The position numbers were made by a program, and so were the translations under genes. A stretch of 64,000 nucleotides of DNA from Lachancea thermotolerans CBS 6340 (Eukaryota > Ascomycota > Saccharomycetes > Saccharomycetales > Saccharomycetaceae): positions 1,178,001 through 1,242,000 of the forward strand of contig NC_013080.1 in NCBI RefSeq assembly GCF_000142805.1, read 5' to 3'. The notes under the pieces are model-generated. The model had not been told where the DNA came from. It searched no databases and saw nothing but the letters and a program-made list of their open reading frames with translations. This document shows, piece after piece, positions 18,501 to 28,104 of the stretch. Each line of letters opens with the position of its first letter. Position 1 is the stretch's first letter.

Positions 18501-19340
18501 AATAGTACGCCCAAAATCGATTCCAACGGGCAACAGATCATCAATTTCAACATCAGAATCCTGGGCCGCGTTACCTAAGATTGCCTCGGAAGCATCTTTT
18601 TCAAGTTTGCTATCCTCTTTGCGCCGGTTCTCGCTGATTTCCTGGAGATTCTCCAGCTCGTTATCAATCTCATTCAAAGCGTTCAGCTCTTCTATCTGGT
18701 TGCTACCATCCATACTAATTTCTTGAGGTATTATACCACGTTCCAAACCTTGCGGAATATCGAAAAGACCTTGCTCATCCCTGTGTAACAATTTTGTAGC
18801 TGATGCCATTGCAGAGGCATCAGACGCTTGTCCGAACGCAGACATTGTCAGACCGCCTGGCGTGAAAGGCAATTGACCAGTTGAACCTCTTACACTTTTG
18901 TTCTCCGTATTAATCTTACGAGAAATGGATAAAGAGTTCGAAGCGTTTGCATTGGCAATTTCGCTCAAGTTCACAGATTCTGTGTAGCTGTCAATTTTAC
19001 CATCAATGCCTTTTCTCTTGAAATGGTAAGAAGTCCTCTTGAGAAGTTCAGGGATCTGTAAAAACTCTTTATAATCATAATCTGCGTCCTTTGATTTCTC
19101 TGGGTCTCCCATAAAATTCATTTCTGGCACTGTTTGGAAAAGATCAAGGAGTCCCCACGGTAAAGTGTTGGAAGGCTGTAGGAACTTGCCAATCAAATCT
19201 TCTCTATCAATCTCTTGCGAAGCGTCGTCGACAGCTCTCTTAGTCCGAACATTTTCAAACTTTTCAGAACCCTCGTTTGTGATCTCTTTAAGGCTCTGAA
19301 AGAGCTCCTCTAAGTCAAGGTTTTTGGCTTCCATTGCCAT
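15537..19340 (-). CDS. SKI2: Ski complex RNA helicase Ski2
   Basis: DExH helicase that feeds cytoplasmic mRNAs 3'-5' into the exosome with Ski3 and Ski8. The product is 1267 residues. Order: acidic N-terminal Ski3/Ski8-binding region; RecA1 with AHTSAGKT (about residue 343) and DEVH (about 434); an Arg-Gly-rich insert (about 527-580, RGG repeats) also present in the yeast protein; RecA2 ending in QMAGRAGRRG (about 740); an arch insertion; and a C-terminal helical DSHCT domain ending RDIVFAASLYL. Two ATGs (codons 1 and 3) could start translation. Confidence 0.97.
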   Translation of the reverse strand: MAMEAKNLDLEELFQSLKEITNEGSEKFENVRTKRAVDDASQEIDREDLIGKFLQPSNTLPWGLLDLFQTVPEMNFMGDPEKSKDADYDYKEFLQIPELLKRTSYHFKRKGIDGKIDSYTESVNLSEIANANASNSLSISRKINTENKSVRGSTGQLPFTPGGLTMSAFGQASDASAMASATKLLHRDEQGLFDIPQGLERGIIPQEISMDGSNQIEELNALNEIDNELENLQEISENRRKEDSKLEKDASEAILGNAAQDSDVEIDDLLPVGIDFGRTIRKAKNDLGRKEWAHVVDLNHKIENFDELVPSPARTWPFELDVFQKEAVYHLEQGDSVFVAAHTSAGKTVVAEYAIAMAKRNMTKTIYTSPIKALSNQKFRDFKEDFEDVDVGLITGDVQINPEANCLIMTTEILRSMLYRGADLIRDVEFVIFDEVHYVNDQDRGVVWEEVIIMLPQHVKFILLSATVPNTYEFANWIGRTKQKNIYVISTPKRPVPLEINIWAKDRLVPVINEKREFLEANFKAHKELVSGKSGPPDRKNEKPGASRGRGGSARGGGAGRGGAGRGGSRGAGAVGSNRSDFFKRSGPNKKTWTNLVNHLKSKDLLPAVIFVFSKKRCEDYADWLDGINFCTAKERSQIHMFVEKSVTRLKKEDRDLPQIIKMKSLVERGIAVHHGGLLPIVKELIELLFAKGLIRVLFATETFAMGLNLPTRTVVFSEIQKHDGNSLRNLNPGEFTQMAGRAGRRGLDKTGTVIVMSYTSPLEQASFKEVALGVPTRLQSQFRLTYNMILNLLRIEALRVEEMIKYSFSENSKQTLLPEHENKIKSLQSQLDSIEFYECPHCEKDLDKALDATIRYKECTKDLMNELSSGSSVFRVLNVGRLILFRDLNDCAKLGFVFRNLPKEGQVVVMTITNPSTLENGQPNHLPYLSTIPDFVKNNFKPFEKIEFFMENISMDSIEIISAFTLDVPMTDIMKQEPEVIDKFKSEVSLIIRISRKLRETKYEKKGSLKIHQAVLDREKIKTELASYECSRCPNFDVHFLPKYKEFEIQRDIKSLYHLMSDQNLSLLPDYEQRLSVLKDAGFIDQNHNVLLKGRVACEINSGYELVLTELILDNFLGDFEPEEIVALLSVFVYEGRTREEEPLVTTPRLTKGKARIQEIYKAMLNVYEKHQVPLTKDEAEFLEKKRFALMNVVYEWARGLSFKEIMEMSVESEGTIVRVITRLDEICREVKTASIIIGNSNLHMKMSQAQELIKRDIVFAASLYL

Positions 19341-20663
19341 TCTTATAGGGTCTGTACAAAGCTGCTTCAGACGTACTAAGCTTCAATTAGCAGTGCATAA
19401 AATATAATGTTCGATATACTGTTTCACGAATAGAGGTAAAGTAGTCCACGGCGGCAAGCGAAGGAGCCTGATGCTCAAAGGCAGTCAGGAGGGGTGCGAC
19501 TTAACTCTCAATGGGCGAGCAATCAATGTGAAACATGATGGAGGTTTTGTGAATTTTTATTTATGTTTCGGTTGGCATTTTTACAATTTAGCAAAACTAC
19601 ACAATTAAAGTCGCACAGCTTAAGAAGTTATCTTGAACAGTTATGTAAACAATAACATGGAGGACCCTATGCTGTAACTCAATCAGCGAAAAGCTTTGTG
19701 AACTTGATTTATTTCAACTCTATGTTATCTAGCTACCGTGTTGCAACGTGCCCGCCACCCTTTCAGCAAGGGTACTATGTATGAAACTCGGCGGTTAAAG
19801 ATATTTCGCAAGCAAGTTGATTATTGTGGAAATTCAGCTGCGGTATAGCGTCTTGAGAATGCACCCACAAAGACATTAAATGACTTGCCGCGTTCGAAGC
19901 ACTGAGCTTGTCAATGCCCTAAAAGTCTCGCAGGGAAGCTACCGTCTAATTTAACTTAAGCTTGAAATTCAGCAGTTCAAGGCTTCACCGAGCCTGTAAT
20001 GAAGAGGAAGTTTTACTTTTACCAACCTGAGACACAAGAGCAAGAGAGTGCACATAACGGAACATGTGCGTCAACAAGGTCACTTCAAATCTCTGAGACA
20101 TGGGTTCGATTTCCAGCCTCTATTACTACGAGATAGATTCCCCTCTACTATCTGTCAAAAAGTTCGAAAATATTTTTACGCAAAAGCGCGTGCACAAACC
20201 AATATTACTTAGACACTCTCCCTAAAGCCATGAGGTTGTCGCATGCAGAAGAGCGCAGTAGCTCTACTCTATAGAGGGGTAGTGTGGGCTCGTATAAACA
20301 GTCAAGGCTCCAGGAGCAGCACAGTCGGGCGTGCGAAGGTTGGAGTTGCGTAAACACCAAAATTGCACTGCTACAGATTGATATTGCAAGCAAACTTATA
20401 GGAGGGTTAAGACGGTAAGAAGTTCAAAAAAGGAACCGTACAATCCTCACTCCACCTAATAGAAACGCCGCCACCTAAACTGTGCATGACGAGTTTTGAG
20501 CAGGAACTCAGCTTTTCGCGCAGCCCGCTTGGGCTTTCAAGAACCTCTGTTCCGCATTTGGACCCCACTTCCACATCCTTGTGAGTGGAAATTACTGCCT
20601 GCCTCTGCAAACAATACTGCTTCTCACTTTGACTTTGAAGGTTTGTGGGTAGTGCTAAGAGAT
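19341..20663. other. Long SKI2-BDF1 intergenic region
   Basis: 1.3 kb between the BDF1 stop and the SKI2 start, both on the minus strand, much longer than typical spacers here. Part must be the SKI2 promoter. A near match to the yeast replication origin consensus (ATTTATGTTTC, one mismatch) lies at 19559-19569. A tRNA-like B-box (GGTTCGATTTC) at about 20103 has no matching tRNA fold. No ORF with an ATG and any recognisable protein was seen. A non-coding RNA cannot be excluded. Confidence 0.4.
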
Positions 20664-22568
20664 TCACTCTTCCTCGCTTTCGCTGCTTAAGTCATCATCA
20701 TCATCACCGTCATCAGAGGAGTCATCGCCCGCAAGAAGAGCGTTGAAAGCATTGGAGTTGGTAGGCGAGGCGCCATCCAAAATAGCAAGTTTGCTTTTAA
20801 TCTTCTCAATTTGCTTGTTTTGCTCCTGCTCACTTAGGGCCTTGCTCCTCCTCCTGCCTGTTTTCTTGGCATTCGATGCCGAACCCGGGGACATGGAGCT
20901 TCTCCTGAGGCTCTCATCTGCGACAGAACCGTTGCCATTGCTGGTTGCGTACTCGCGGAAAAATGTATTGAATAGCGTCAGGATAGTAGTGTTGTCCAAC
21001 ATGTCAATATCCAGCTCGACCTCATCGTCTTTACCAATGTCCGGCATCGATTTCCTAATCAGATCAACAGCTTTTTCTAATTTCGAAGGCGGCAGGTCGT
21101 TGATCCTTTCAGAGATGATCTTTTTCATGTCGTATGTTACAACCGCCTTCAGCTTGCTCTTTTTGCGTTTGCCGCTGGCAGCGGCATCTGTGGATCTCGA
21201 TTTCTTGCGACCCGTGCGCCTCTTGCGACTGCCACGTGCCAATCTTCTCTCCTTCCGAATGCGTTCCAGTTCTTGCGTCTTGAGCTGTTGCAGTTCGACT
21301 TTCATGCGCTCCAGCTGTTGCTCAAGATACTGTATAGCTGGGTTGGTGATAGAGCTCTCGTCAATGTCATCGTCGGCGCCCGCACGGAGGTTTTCGTCGC
21401 TAGAGTAGTCGGACTCCGCGTCCTCTTCCTCTTCGTCGGATTCCTCGTCTGGGACGACTGGTCTGTCGACCCATCTGGTGTTGAAGACGTCTTCCAAACG
21501 ATGCCCCATCATGTTGACAATAGTGCCGTCTGGGTTGAACGCGTAGCAGTTTTTGAAGACCAACCGGATGTCGACTTCAACTTGGTCCGCGTTTTCGTAC
21601 TCCCAGTTATTCAGCTTGCGGCTCACGGTGCCCAGGTCCATTGGCTCTTTTACATAGTCAAAGTAGGTGGGGCAGTTGAGCGCGACGGGGTCAACAGGCT
21701 CCAGGAAGGGGTAGTTGAATGAGCTGTACTTTTTAGACATCAGCTCCTTGACAACCTGCTGGGCGAACTTGAGCTCGCCTTGGTGCTTCTTCGAGCGCGG
21801 CTTCGCGGTCTCGTAGGGATAGATGTCCTTGGAGCGCGGTGGGTGGATCTCGCGCTTGGGTCTGCCGTTGTGGGACTCGGCGCGGCGGATCACCACCGGG
21901 GTCTCGAGCTCGGACCTGCGCCGTTTGGCGCGTGGTCTTGGAGGCGCATCACGTGTGGGCATGCCCAGCATGTGTTTTTCGAAGCTGGCCTCGATGTTGC
22001 GGCCCATCTGCGCAATGGCCGAGCTTTCGCCGTTGAACCGCGCGCAGTTCTCGACCATCAGCTTGAAGTCCGCAGACACCTCTTCAGGCTGCGCGTATGC
22101 GTTGGCCGTGAGTTTGCGCTCGATGGTACTCAGGTCCATGGGCCGCTTGATGTAGTTGTAGTACAGTGGCACGTTCAGCGCGACGGGGTCCACGGGCTGC
22201 AGGAACGGCCGCGCGTCCTTGAGCCGCTTCACGGCCTTGATCGCCGTGGTCGCATGCTTGTGCTGGTGCTTGGGCATGGGGTCCGCGGGAAGGTTGTTCA
22301 TGTCCGGCTCTGGCGGCGGCGCTGGCGCCGGCGTCAGCACCGGCGATCCGTCGCCCGCCGGGGTCTTAGTCGAAGCATCTGCTGGAGCGCCTGCCGGCGT
22401 GTCCGCGGGAGCGCCTGGCGCAGCGTCCGATGACCCGCCCGCCGGAGCGCTCGCCGGAGTACCCGCTGGAGCGCCCTCCGGCGCAGCTGCTGGCGCGCCA
22501 GCTGGCGCGGCCGCCTCCCTCGCCTTGGCGCCGTCTCCGTTTACCTCCGTCTTTACCTCCGAGGTCAT
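20664..22568 (-). CDS. BDF1: BET-family double bromodomain protein Bdf1/Bdf2
   Basis: Reader of acetylated histone H4 that associates with TFIID and SWR1. The product is 634 residues: bromodomain 1 (about 99-201, with VPLYYNYIKRPMDLSTIE), bromodomain 2 (about 267-367, with CPTYFDYVKEPMDLGTV), an acidic and basic linker, an NET domain (about 472-540) and an acidic C-terminus. It is the single-copy counterpart of S. cerevisiae BDF1 (YLR399C) and BDF2 (YDL070W). The first about 70 residues are an unusual Ala/Pro/Gly repeat of APAGAP type encoded by GC-rich DNA. Confidence 0.96.
   Translation of the reverse strand: MTSEVKTEVNGDGAKAREAAAPAGAPAAAPEGAPAGTPASAPAGGSSDAAPGAPADTPAGAPADASTKTPAGDGSPVLTPAPAPPPEPDMNNLPADPMPKHQHKHATTAIKAVKRLKDARPFLQPVDPVALNVPLYYNYIKRPMDLSTIERKLTANAYAQPEEVSADFKLMVENCARFNGESSAIAQMGRNIEASFEKHMLGMPTRDAPPRPRAKRRRSELETPVVIRRAESHNGRPKREIHPPRSKDIYPYETAKPRSKKHQGELKFAQQVVKELMSKKYSSFNYPFLEPVDPVALNCPTYFDYVKEPMDLGTVSRKLNNWEYENADQVEVDIRLVFKNCYAFNPDGTIVNMMGHRLEDVFNTRWVDRPVVPDEESDEEEEDAESDYSSDENLRAGADDDIDESSITNPAIQYLEQQLERMKVELQQLKTQELERIRKERRLARGSRKRRTGRKKSRSTDAAASGKRKKSKLKAVVTYDMKKIISERINDLPPSKLEKAVDLIRKSMPDIGKDDEVELDIDMLDNTTILTLFNTFFREYATSNGNGSVADESLRRSSMSPGSASNAKKTGRRRSKALSEQEQNKQIEKIKSKLAILDGASPTNSNAFNALLAGDDSSDDGDDDDDLSSESEEE
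22385..22530 (-). repeat. GC-rich repeat encoding the Ala/Pro/Gly N-terminus of BDF1
   Basis: Irregular 9-12-bp units around GGAGCGCCYGCYGGCG (plus strand) encode APAGAP, GTPASAP and DTPAGAP blocks. The pattern is degenerate but clearly repetitive and in frame. Confidence 0.7.
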
Positions 22569-23770
22569 GTGTGCTGGTAGTGCTTGCCTACTTACCCGGC
22601 CTCAGTCCTTGGCTGGCGGCTAGTCTCTCGTGTCTCCTGTGCACGTGCTCTCAAGCTCCTCAAGCTTCCCTCTCTCGCACTTGCTCTCGCTGTGCGCTGC
22701 TCTTTCCGGGTGGCGTAAAGTTTCGTGGCGACAAAAGCAACTGGCACGTGTTCCAACCCGAAAACTTCAACGAAAAAATCTCATTCCGGCTAGACGAACT
22801 ATTCCAGAATTGCTTCGTGCTTAAATACCCACAGCGTGGCGCGCGGCCAGGGGCGCGCCCCCGCTTAGAAATACCGCAGACGCATGCGCACCACGTACGG
22901 ACAAGATACAAAAAATTTTCGGGCAGCTAGTACGGTGTGTGTTGGCAGAAAAAAACAGAGATGCCAGCTAGCCGTGACGGCCGCAAGAGCGTAGCCTGGG
23001 CGGGTAGTGGCAACACAAGCGCGTTGGCGCTCTGAAAGGAGCCCAGCTGTAGAGAGCCTGCGACGGGCGCGCGCGACCGTTGCTAACATAATTCGCTGTC
23101 CTCGCGGCAAAAAAGCCGGGAACAAGCGTTATCTCTTCTTTTTGCTCTCCTTGAACTCTGGCGCCTGGCTGACATGAGCGGCTCCACGGATGTTGTGCTT
23201 TTACAGCGACAACAAACATGGCGGGGTGTTACCCGGCTGACCCGCCCGCCCGCTCGCGAATCCGCGTTTTGCGCTGATGTTTACGCGTTCTGTCACGTGC
23301 AACAGAACACTCACGTGACGCGCTGCCGGGGGATGACGAGCGGACGCCGGGGCCGGGTCGGCGAGAAAGTGGAAAAAGCTCGCGAGAAGCGCGCCTGGCT
23401 AAACTTCCTCTCCCAGTGGAGCGTGAGGCCGCGCCGCGCTCCACGCGGCGGCTATAGTTGTCTCTCTGGCCTGTGTTGGCATCGCAGCTCTCCGAGGAAG
23501 CTGGCTTGTTTTCGTCTTGGGGGGAATGTACACCGCAAATCTAATGAGGAAAATGCCAGACATGCGTGTGTCATAACGAACGAAGAAAACGTCATGGCAT
23601 ACGTCAAAGTGCTTCCGGGCTTCAAATTCAATCAGTCACTTAAGACGGAGACTGCTATTTCTACACGTACTCTTTTCCCTGTATTGCGGAGGCCCTTCAA
23701 GACGAGCTCTATCCCTCTTCTCACCACTCGCAAACGGTTAAACGCCTGCCCTGTACCGTCCCGCACACCA
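22569..23770. promoter_or_regulatory. BDF1/YET3 divergent region with paired Cbf1 and Reb1 sites
   Basis: 1.2 kb between divergent genes. Two Cbf1-type sites form a perfect inverted repeat, GTCACGTG at 23292-23299 and CACGTGAC at 23312-23319. TTACCCGG (Reb1 type) occurs at 22592-22599 and 23229-23236, and another CACGTG near 22745. The YET3 reading frame is open through 23174-23770 with in-frame ATGs at 23174 and 23594, but homology supports only the start at 23771. Confidence 0.55.
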
Positions 23771-24295
23771 ATGACCCTGTATTACACGTTTGTCTTCGGC
23801 ATCCTGGCCTTCGAGATGGTCATGTTTCTGCTGCTGGCAATGCCGGTTCCCTCGAAGTTCCGCAAGCCCATCACGATGGCGCTGATCAAGCCGTTCCGGC
23901 TCACGCAGGTGCAGGTCGCAATCAAGTGTGTCCTGGCCTTCATTCTGCTGCTGTTCATCGACACCATCAACCGGGTGTACAGTATCAACAGCGAGCTCTC
24001 GCAGACGCCTCTGGCGTCGGGCGTCAGCGACCGCAACGAAGTGCAGAGCCGCAAGTTCTACGCGCAGAGAAACATGTATCTCACCGGGATCACCCTGTTT
24101 CTGACCTTCACAGTGTTCCGCACCTACGGGCTTGTCTGGGAACTGCTGGAAATGAAGGAGAAGTTCAGAGCTGTCCCCAACCAGATGAACGTCGAGGACC
24201 TGCAGAAGCAGATTGAGGCCGCAGACAAGGAGATCGCATCGATGAAGGAGCGCGCCGAGGGTCTGCAGGCCGACATGTCGGGCAGCAATAACTAA
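23771..24295 (+). CDS. YET3: BAP31-like ER membrane protein, Yet3
   Basis: ER transmembrane protein of the Bap31 family; yeast Yet1/Yet3 bind the translocon and Scs2. The product is 174 residues from the ATG at 23771, whose start MTLYYTFVFGILAFEMVMF matches yeast Yet proteins. Three hydrophobic segments (about 2-24, 45-65, 102-122) are followed by a cytosolic coiled coil (NVEDLQKQIEAADKEIASMK). The conserved stretch VQVAIKCVLAFILLLFIDTI is present. The C-terminus (SGSNN) lacks a KKXX signal. It is shorter than S. cerevisiae Yet3 (about 203). Position after BDF matches YDL072C. Confidence 0.92.
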   Translation: MTLYYTFVFGILAFEMVMFLLLAMPVPSKFRKPITMALIKPFRLTQVQVAIKCVLAFILLLFIDTINRVYSINSELSQTPLASGVSDRNEVQSRKFYAQRNMYLTGITLFLTFTVFRTYGLVWELLEMKEKFRAVPNQMNVEDLQKQIEAADKEIASMKERAEGLQADMSGSNN

Positions 24296-24355
24296 GTACG
24301 CAAGAAAAGTTAGAAAGTTAGATCGCGTTACGTATACAGGGGGAGCTTCCCCTAA

Positions 24356-26359
24356 TCAGTTGGCATACGAGTTGCTCTTGTGCTTTGGCATGAACACGAA
24401 GTTCTCGTCCGTCTTGCCAAAAAACAATTCGCTCAGTTTGATCCAGTCGTTCACGTCCGTGCTGCCCAGCAGTGTCTCCATCTCGTCTCTGCCCTTCCAG
24501 TTGGGCGGCCTCTCGTTCAGCAGCACAGGGTACCGCTCGCAGATGCCCATTGGCACGTATCTGTGGAAGAAAGACATGAATTCGCAGAAGAATCTACGAC
24601 TCTGCGAGATCCCGTACTCGTCAGTGCCCCAGTGGTCCATCGCGAAGTGCGCGTAGTCCTTGAGGATGTCCAGTCTTTCCGCGCTGCTTTTATCCAGGTG
24701 CTGCTGGGCCTCGACCTCTTCGAAAATCCAGGGCTTCACCAACGCACCGCGCGCCACCATCACACTGTCGATGTTCTCGTCTTCCACGTGCTTGTACCAG
24801 TCCTCGAAGTTGTTGACATCTCCGTTGCCAACAAACTGCGTGCGCAGCTTGCCCTCCCTCCTTTCCTTGTCCTTCTCCTCGACCTCGTGCTCCGCCTCTC
24901 TCAAAGTGCTGGCCACTTTGCTGATGTAGTCCCAGTCGGCGTTTCTAGTGTATCTCTGCTGCCTCGTACGCCCATGAAGGGTGATTGCGGCCACATCTGT
25001 TTCGCTCACCAGCCTGCGGACCAAGCCCTCAGCCATGGGATGACCGTCCTTCGTTCCTGTACGGATTTTGACGGTAACTGGAATATCCCCGGACACGTAG
25101 CTCATGCTGTTCAAGCATCTGAACATACGAGCTGGGTTGTCCAAAAGCGCACTTCCGGAGCCCTGCCTGTATAGAAGATCGATCGGACACCCAGAGTTCA
25201 AGTTGATCTCGCTAACGTCCTGAACATTTGCGGCCAAGGCCTCGGCGGCTTTCGCGGCTTGCCATGCCTTAGAGCATGCAATCTGAACACCGAACCCTGG
25301 TGTCTCGCTCACGTGGGCCTTGGGGAGCGCCCACTCAGAGTTTGTTCCCTGGATCAGTGGTACTGCCAGGGCCATCTCCGAGTACGTGACGTCTGCGCCA
25401 AGCTTGCGCATCAGACGGCGGTAAGGCAGGTTCCCCACAGTAGTTAGCGGAGAAACGATTTTCTTGTTGTGAAGATCCAATGGCTTCTTTTCCTGCGCGA
25501 AAAACCGCGTATCCTTGTACTGCAGGAACAAATCCTTCTGGCGCTGTCTCTTCTCCTCCAGCTCGCGCTCGCGTTGAGCAACCTGAGGAGCCACGGGCCC
25601 CTCCTTGACTGGTGCTTCTGAGCTCTCGCCAGCAGGCGCGGCTGACTCGTCGCTTTTCGCCTTCTTGGAGGCATGCGCCTGCTGCGCTTCGTTCATGCCA
25701 TCTCGGTATTCCTGCTGTATCGCATCTATGATTTCAAGCACATGCTCGCTCTTCTCGAAGGGGAAGCGCCTCTTGATCAAGTCCAGCTTCTTGTCGGCGG
25801 CTATGTGATTAACCTCGCGATTCGCATCGTAGAGCTTCTGGGTCTCTGCCTCGGGCTTGGATTGCAGTTGCTTGGTCGCAGAGTCGTAGTGCGAGGACAG
25901 AAACCGGCACTTGAACCCCATGGGGCAGCGGCCCAGCGTCTCGAACACAGGACACGACGAGAAATACGCGCTTTCCGTCTCGGGCTTTTTGTGAGCGAGG
26001 TACTCGTCGATGTCGTGCACATAGCGGCACTGGTCGCCGAAGGGACATTCCTGGCCATTCCCGGTGCCGAGCACCAGCTTCGAGCACAGCTGGTGCTGCT
26101 CCTTCACCTGGATGTTGTTTCTGTTCTTGTTCTGGCCTCTTTTCTTCTGCTTACCCTTCTTTCCGGCAGCGCCGGTGGATATACGGTCGGAGACTGGCTC
26201 TTCTTCCTCATGCTGTGGTTCCGAAGTGCGGGTGTCAGTAACACTTGCAGTAACTATATATTCAGGCTTAATGTGAGCGATACCGCGAGAGTCCTGTTTT
26301 TTAGTAGAAGGTGCAGATCCCTGCGGCGCATCGGTATCTAGCGACCGTTTCTCAGACAT
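24356..26359 (-). CDS. DUS3: tRNA-dihydrouridine47 synthase Dus3
   Basis: FMN/NADPH enzyme that reduces U47 in tRNA variable loops. The product is 667 residues. Two CCCH zinc fingers lie near residues 90-160 (including [11 protein letters not shown] and CPMGFKCRF). A basic linker is followed by the TIM-barrel domain, with catalytic Cys in [19 protein letters not shown] (about residue 389), the flavin-site HGRTRQQRY and [11 protein letters not shown], and a C-terminal helical dsRNA-like domain. Length equals that of S. cerevisiae Dus3 (YLR401C). PAC and RRPE elements upstream suggest co-regulation with ribosome biogenesis. Confidence 0.95.
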   Translation of the reverse strand: MSEKRSLDTDAPQGSAPSTKKQDSRGIAHIKPEYIVTASVTDTRTSEPQHEEEEPVSDRISTGAAGKKGKQKKRGQNKNRNNIQVKEQHQLCSKLVLGTGNGQECPFGDQCRYVHDIDEYLAHKKPETESAYFSSCPVFETLGRCPMGFKCRFLSSHYDSATKQLQSKPEAETQKLYDANREVNHIAADKKLDLIKRRFPFEKSEHVLEIIDAIQQEYRDGMNEAQQAHASKKAKSDESAAPAGESSEAPVKEGPVAPQVAQRERELEEKRQRQKDLFLQYKDTRFFAQEKKPLDLHNKKIVSPLTTVGNLPYRRLMRKLGADVTYSEMALAVPLIQGTNSEWALPKAHVSETPGFGVQIACSKAWQAAKAAEALAANVQDVSEINLNSGCPIDLLYRQGSGSALLDNPARMFRCLNSMSYVSGDIPVTVKIRTGTKDGHPMAEGLVRRLVSETDVAAITLHGRTRQQRYTRNADWDYISKVASTLREAEHEVEEKDKERREGKLRTQFVGNGDVNNFEDWYKHVEDENIDSVMVARGALVKPWIFEEVEAQQHLDKSSAERLDILKDYAHFAMDHWGTDEYGISQSRRFFCEFMSFFHRYVPMGICERYPVLLNERPPNWKGRDEMETLLGSTDVNDWIKLSELFFGKTDENFVFMPKHKSNSYAN

Positions 26360-26412
26360 CGTATGCGGATCTTTGTGTGCGATTGAGCTCTGAGCAGAGC
26401 GACGGAGTTCAT

Positions 26413-26460
26413 CTCATCGCAGCTCCATTGTGCATTTTGGTTACGAAATGGAAAATTTTT
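26413..26460 (-). promoter_or_regulatory. PAC and RRPE elements upstream of DUS3
   Basis: CTCATCGC at 26413-26420 is the reverse of PAC (GCGATGAG). GAAAATTTTT at 26451-26460 matches RRPE. The pair, in this order 50-100 bp before the ATG, is the signature of ribosome-biogenesis genes. Confidence 0.65.
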
Positions 26461-28104
26461 AAACTCATGTGTCGTCCCAGACGAAACCAGTATTCATATA
26501 AAAAGCATATAGAACCAGCGTCAAACCAAGCCGCTCAGTTACACATACTGATCGACAGATGTGCATTCTGCTACAGCAGCTGGCGCGCAGAGCATCCTCT
26601 AACTAAGAACAGACGCCTTCACCTTTGAAGAACCGAAGAAGGAACATCATCACCACGAACGGTCACACTTCTTTTTTCCCTCCCCTTCCAGAATAGCCGC
26701 CAACGACAAAAAAAAATCAATCCTTCTGACTTGCACAGTTCACTAGCGCACAAAAACACACCAAACTGAGAACTGGCTTGCGGGAAATGCACTCTACTTG
26801 AGCTCGTGCTATGGACCATGCAGTATTTCCAGACGCTTCTCGGTCAGCAGCGCTTGGAATGACGGTCAGGGTGCGAGGCCTTCCAAAGGCGCTTAAGTCG
26901 CGTGCTGCGCTCAGGGCCGTCAATGTGAAAACAAGGGCTCATATCGCGCAAAGCACCAAATAATGATGCACAGCTCGGCCCCATCCGCCTCTTCACCGCC
27001 ACTCGCACTTGACTAGACACAAGACTAAGTGCTGTCCTTCTTAGAACACGATCTCGCTCCCTCGACGGCGGTTGCGCGCTTACCCTAAGCTCTTTCGGAT
27101 ACTTACAGGCTTAAAGGTCACGTTACCATCCTGCCTCAGGCTCGCTTAGTCCTGCCACTCACGCGCTTCTCCGAGTGACGCTTTGAGCGCTGCTCGAACT
27201 TTTCTCGTCCGAAATGCTATTTCCAGATCCGGTAACCTTTCAGCCCTAGGGCGCGGGCGTCCCTTTCGTTTCTTTTGCTAGTTTCTGTCCCTAAACGGGT
27301 GCGTGGGTGCTCCAGACCCACGCGACCCACTGGGTCAGTTTCTGGGTTTCTACTGGGACACGGCAAGCCGCCGTGGGCCGCCGCTGGCAGCGTGCGCGCG
27401 CCCTGCAGACGCCCAGCGGAACCGTTCGGGCTTCCACAGGGCATATCGCAGGGTATGTCGCGCGCAACGAGGCGGCGCGCAAGCTGCGGGAACGTAGTTC
27501 TCTCCATTGTGCGTACAGGACTGTGAGCGTTCCGCAGGTTTGGGAAGCCAGAATCGAGAGCAGTCACGAGTGGTCCTGCGACGCAGATGGGTGCTGTGAG
27601 CATGCTGGTGTACTAAGACTACAACACCGACGTACAAAGTGCGTGGGGTCTCGCTCACAAGGTTTTCCCACCACGGCGCGGGCTCAGGCCGCGAAACTCT
27701 TCTTCACCAGCGTTACTTTGGTTGCGCACCTTCCGGACAGCTGACAAGCACATAGCAAGTGATACGCACGCAGTAAAGAGAGCTTTTCCTACTGCACAAG
27801 ATCGAAATAGGATTATTTATCCCGTTTTGAGATCTTCGCCCGCATTACAGAGAGGGATCGCATCTCATATACCCGGTTTTTTTTTTTTTTCCCTTTCCTG
27901 GCCTCTTCGTCTGGCCTGTCATTTGAGAGTTTCTTTCACGCTTGATCGCCACAGCGACTCGTCGTCTTTTTCCGTAGCAAGGCCCCTGAGTGCTGGATAG
28001 ACGCCTGCGACAGGGACAATCGTTAGACTTCGCTACTAGCTAGTTTTTGGCATTCCCCGGTTGATCCTTTGACAGGCGGAGACATACGCTTAGCGAAAGA
28101 CCAA
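26461..28104. promoter_or_regulatory. Long DUS3/SFP1 intergenic region
   Basis: About 1.6 kb, mostly SFP1 upstream DNA. A GC-rich core (about 27240-27560) contains an 8-bp perfect stem GCGTGGGT/ACCCACGC (27301-27308 and 27316-27323) followed at once by the palindrome GACCCACTGGGTC (27324-27336). A T14 tract lies at 27877-27890. GTATGT at about 27453 and TACTAAG at about 27611 could mark a leader intron, but the evidence is weak. ORFs in the GC-rich core look like chance. Confidence 0.45.

Noticed and set aside
20100-20115. tRNA-like B-box GGTTCGATTTCC
   Set aside because: No A-box at the right distance and no complementary 7-bp acceptor strand upstream; the T-stem itself is imperfect.
27217-27603. 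128-codon minus-strand ORF upstream of SFP1
   Set aside because: GC-rich DNA makes long chance frames; the product is low in hydrophobic structure and overlaps other open frames in both directions.
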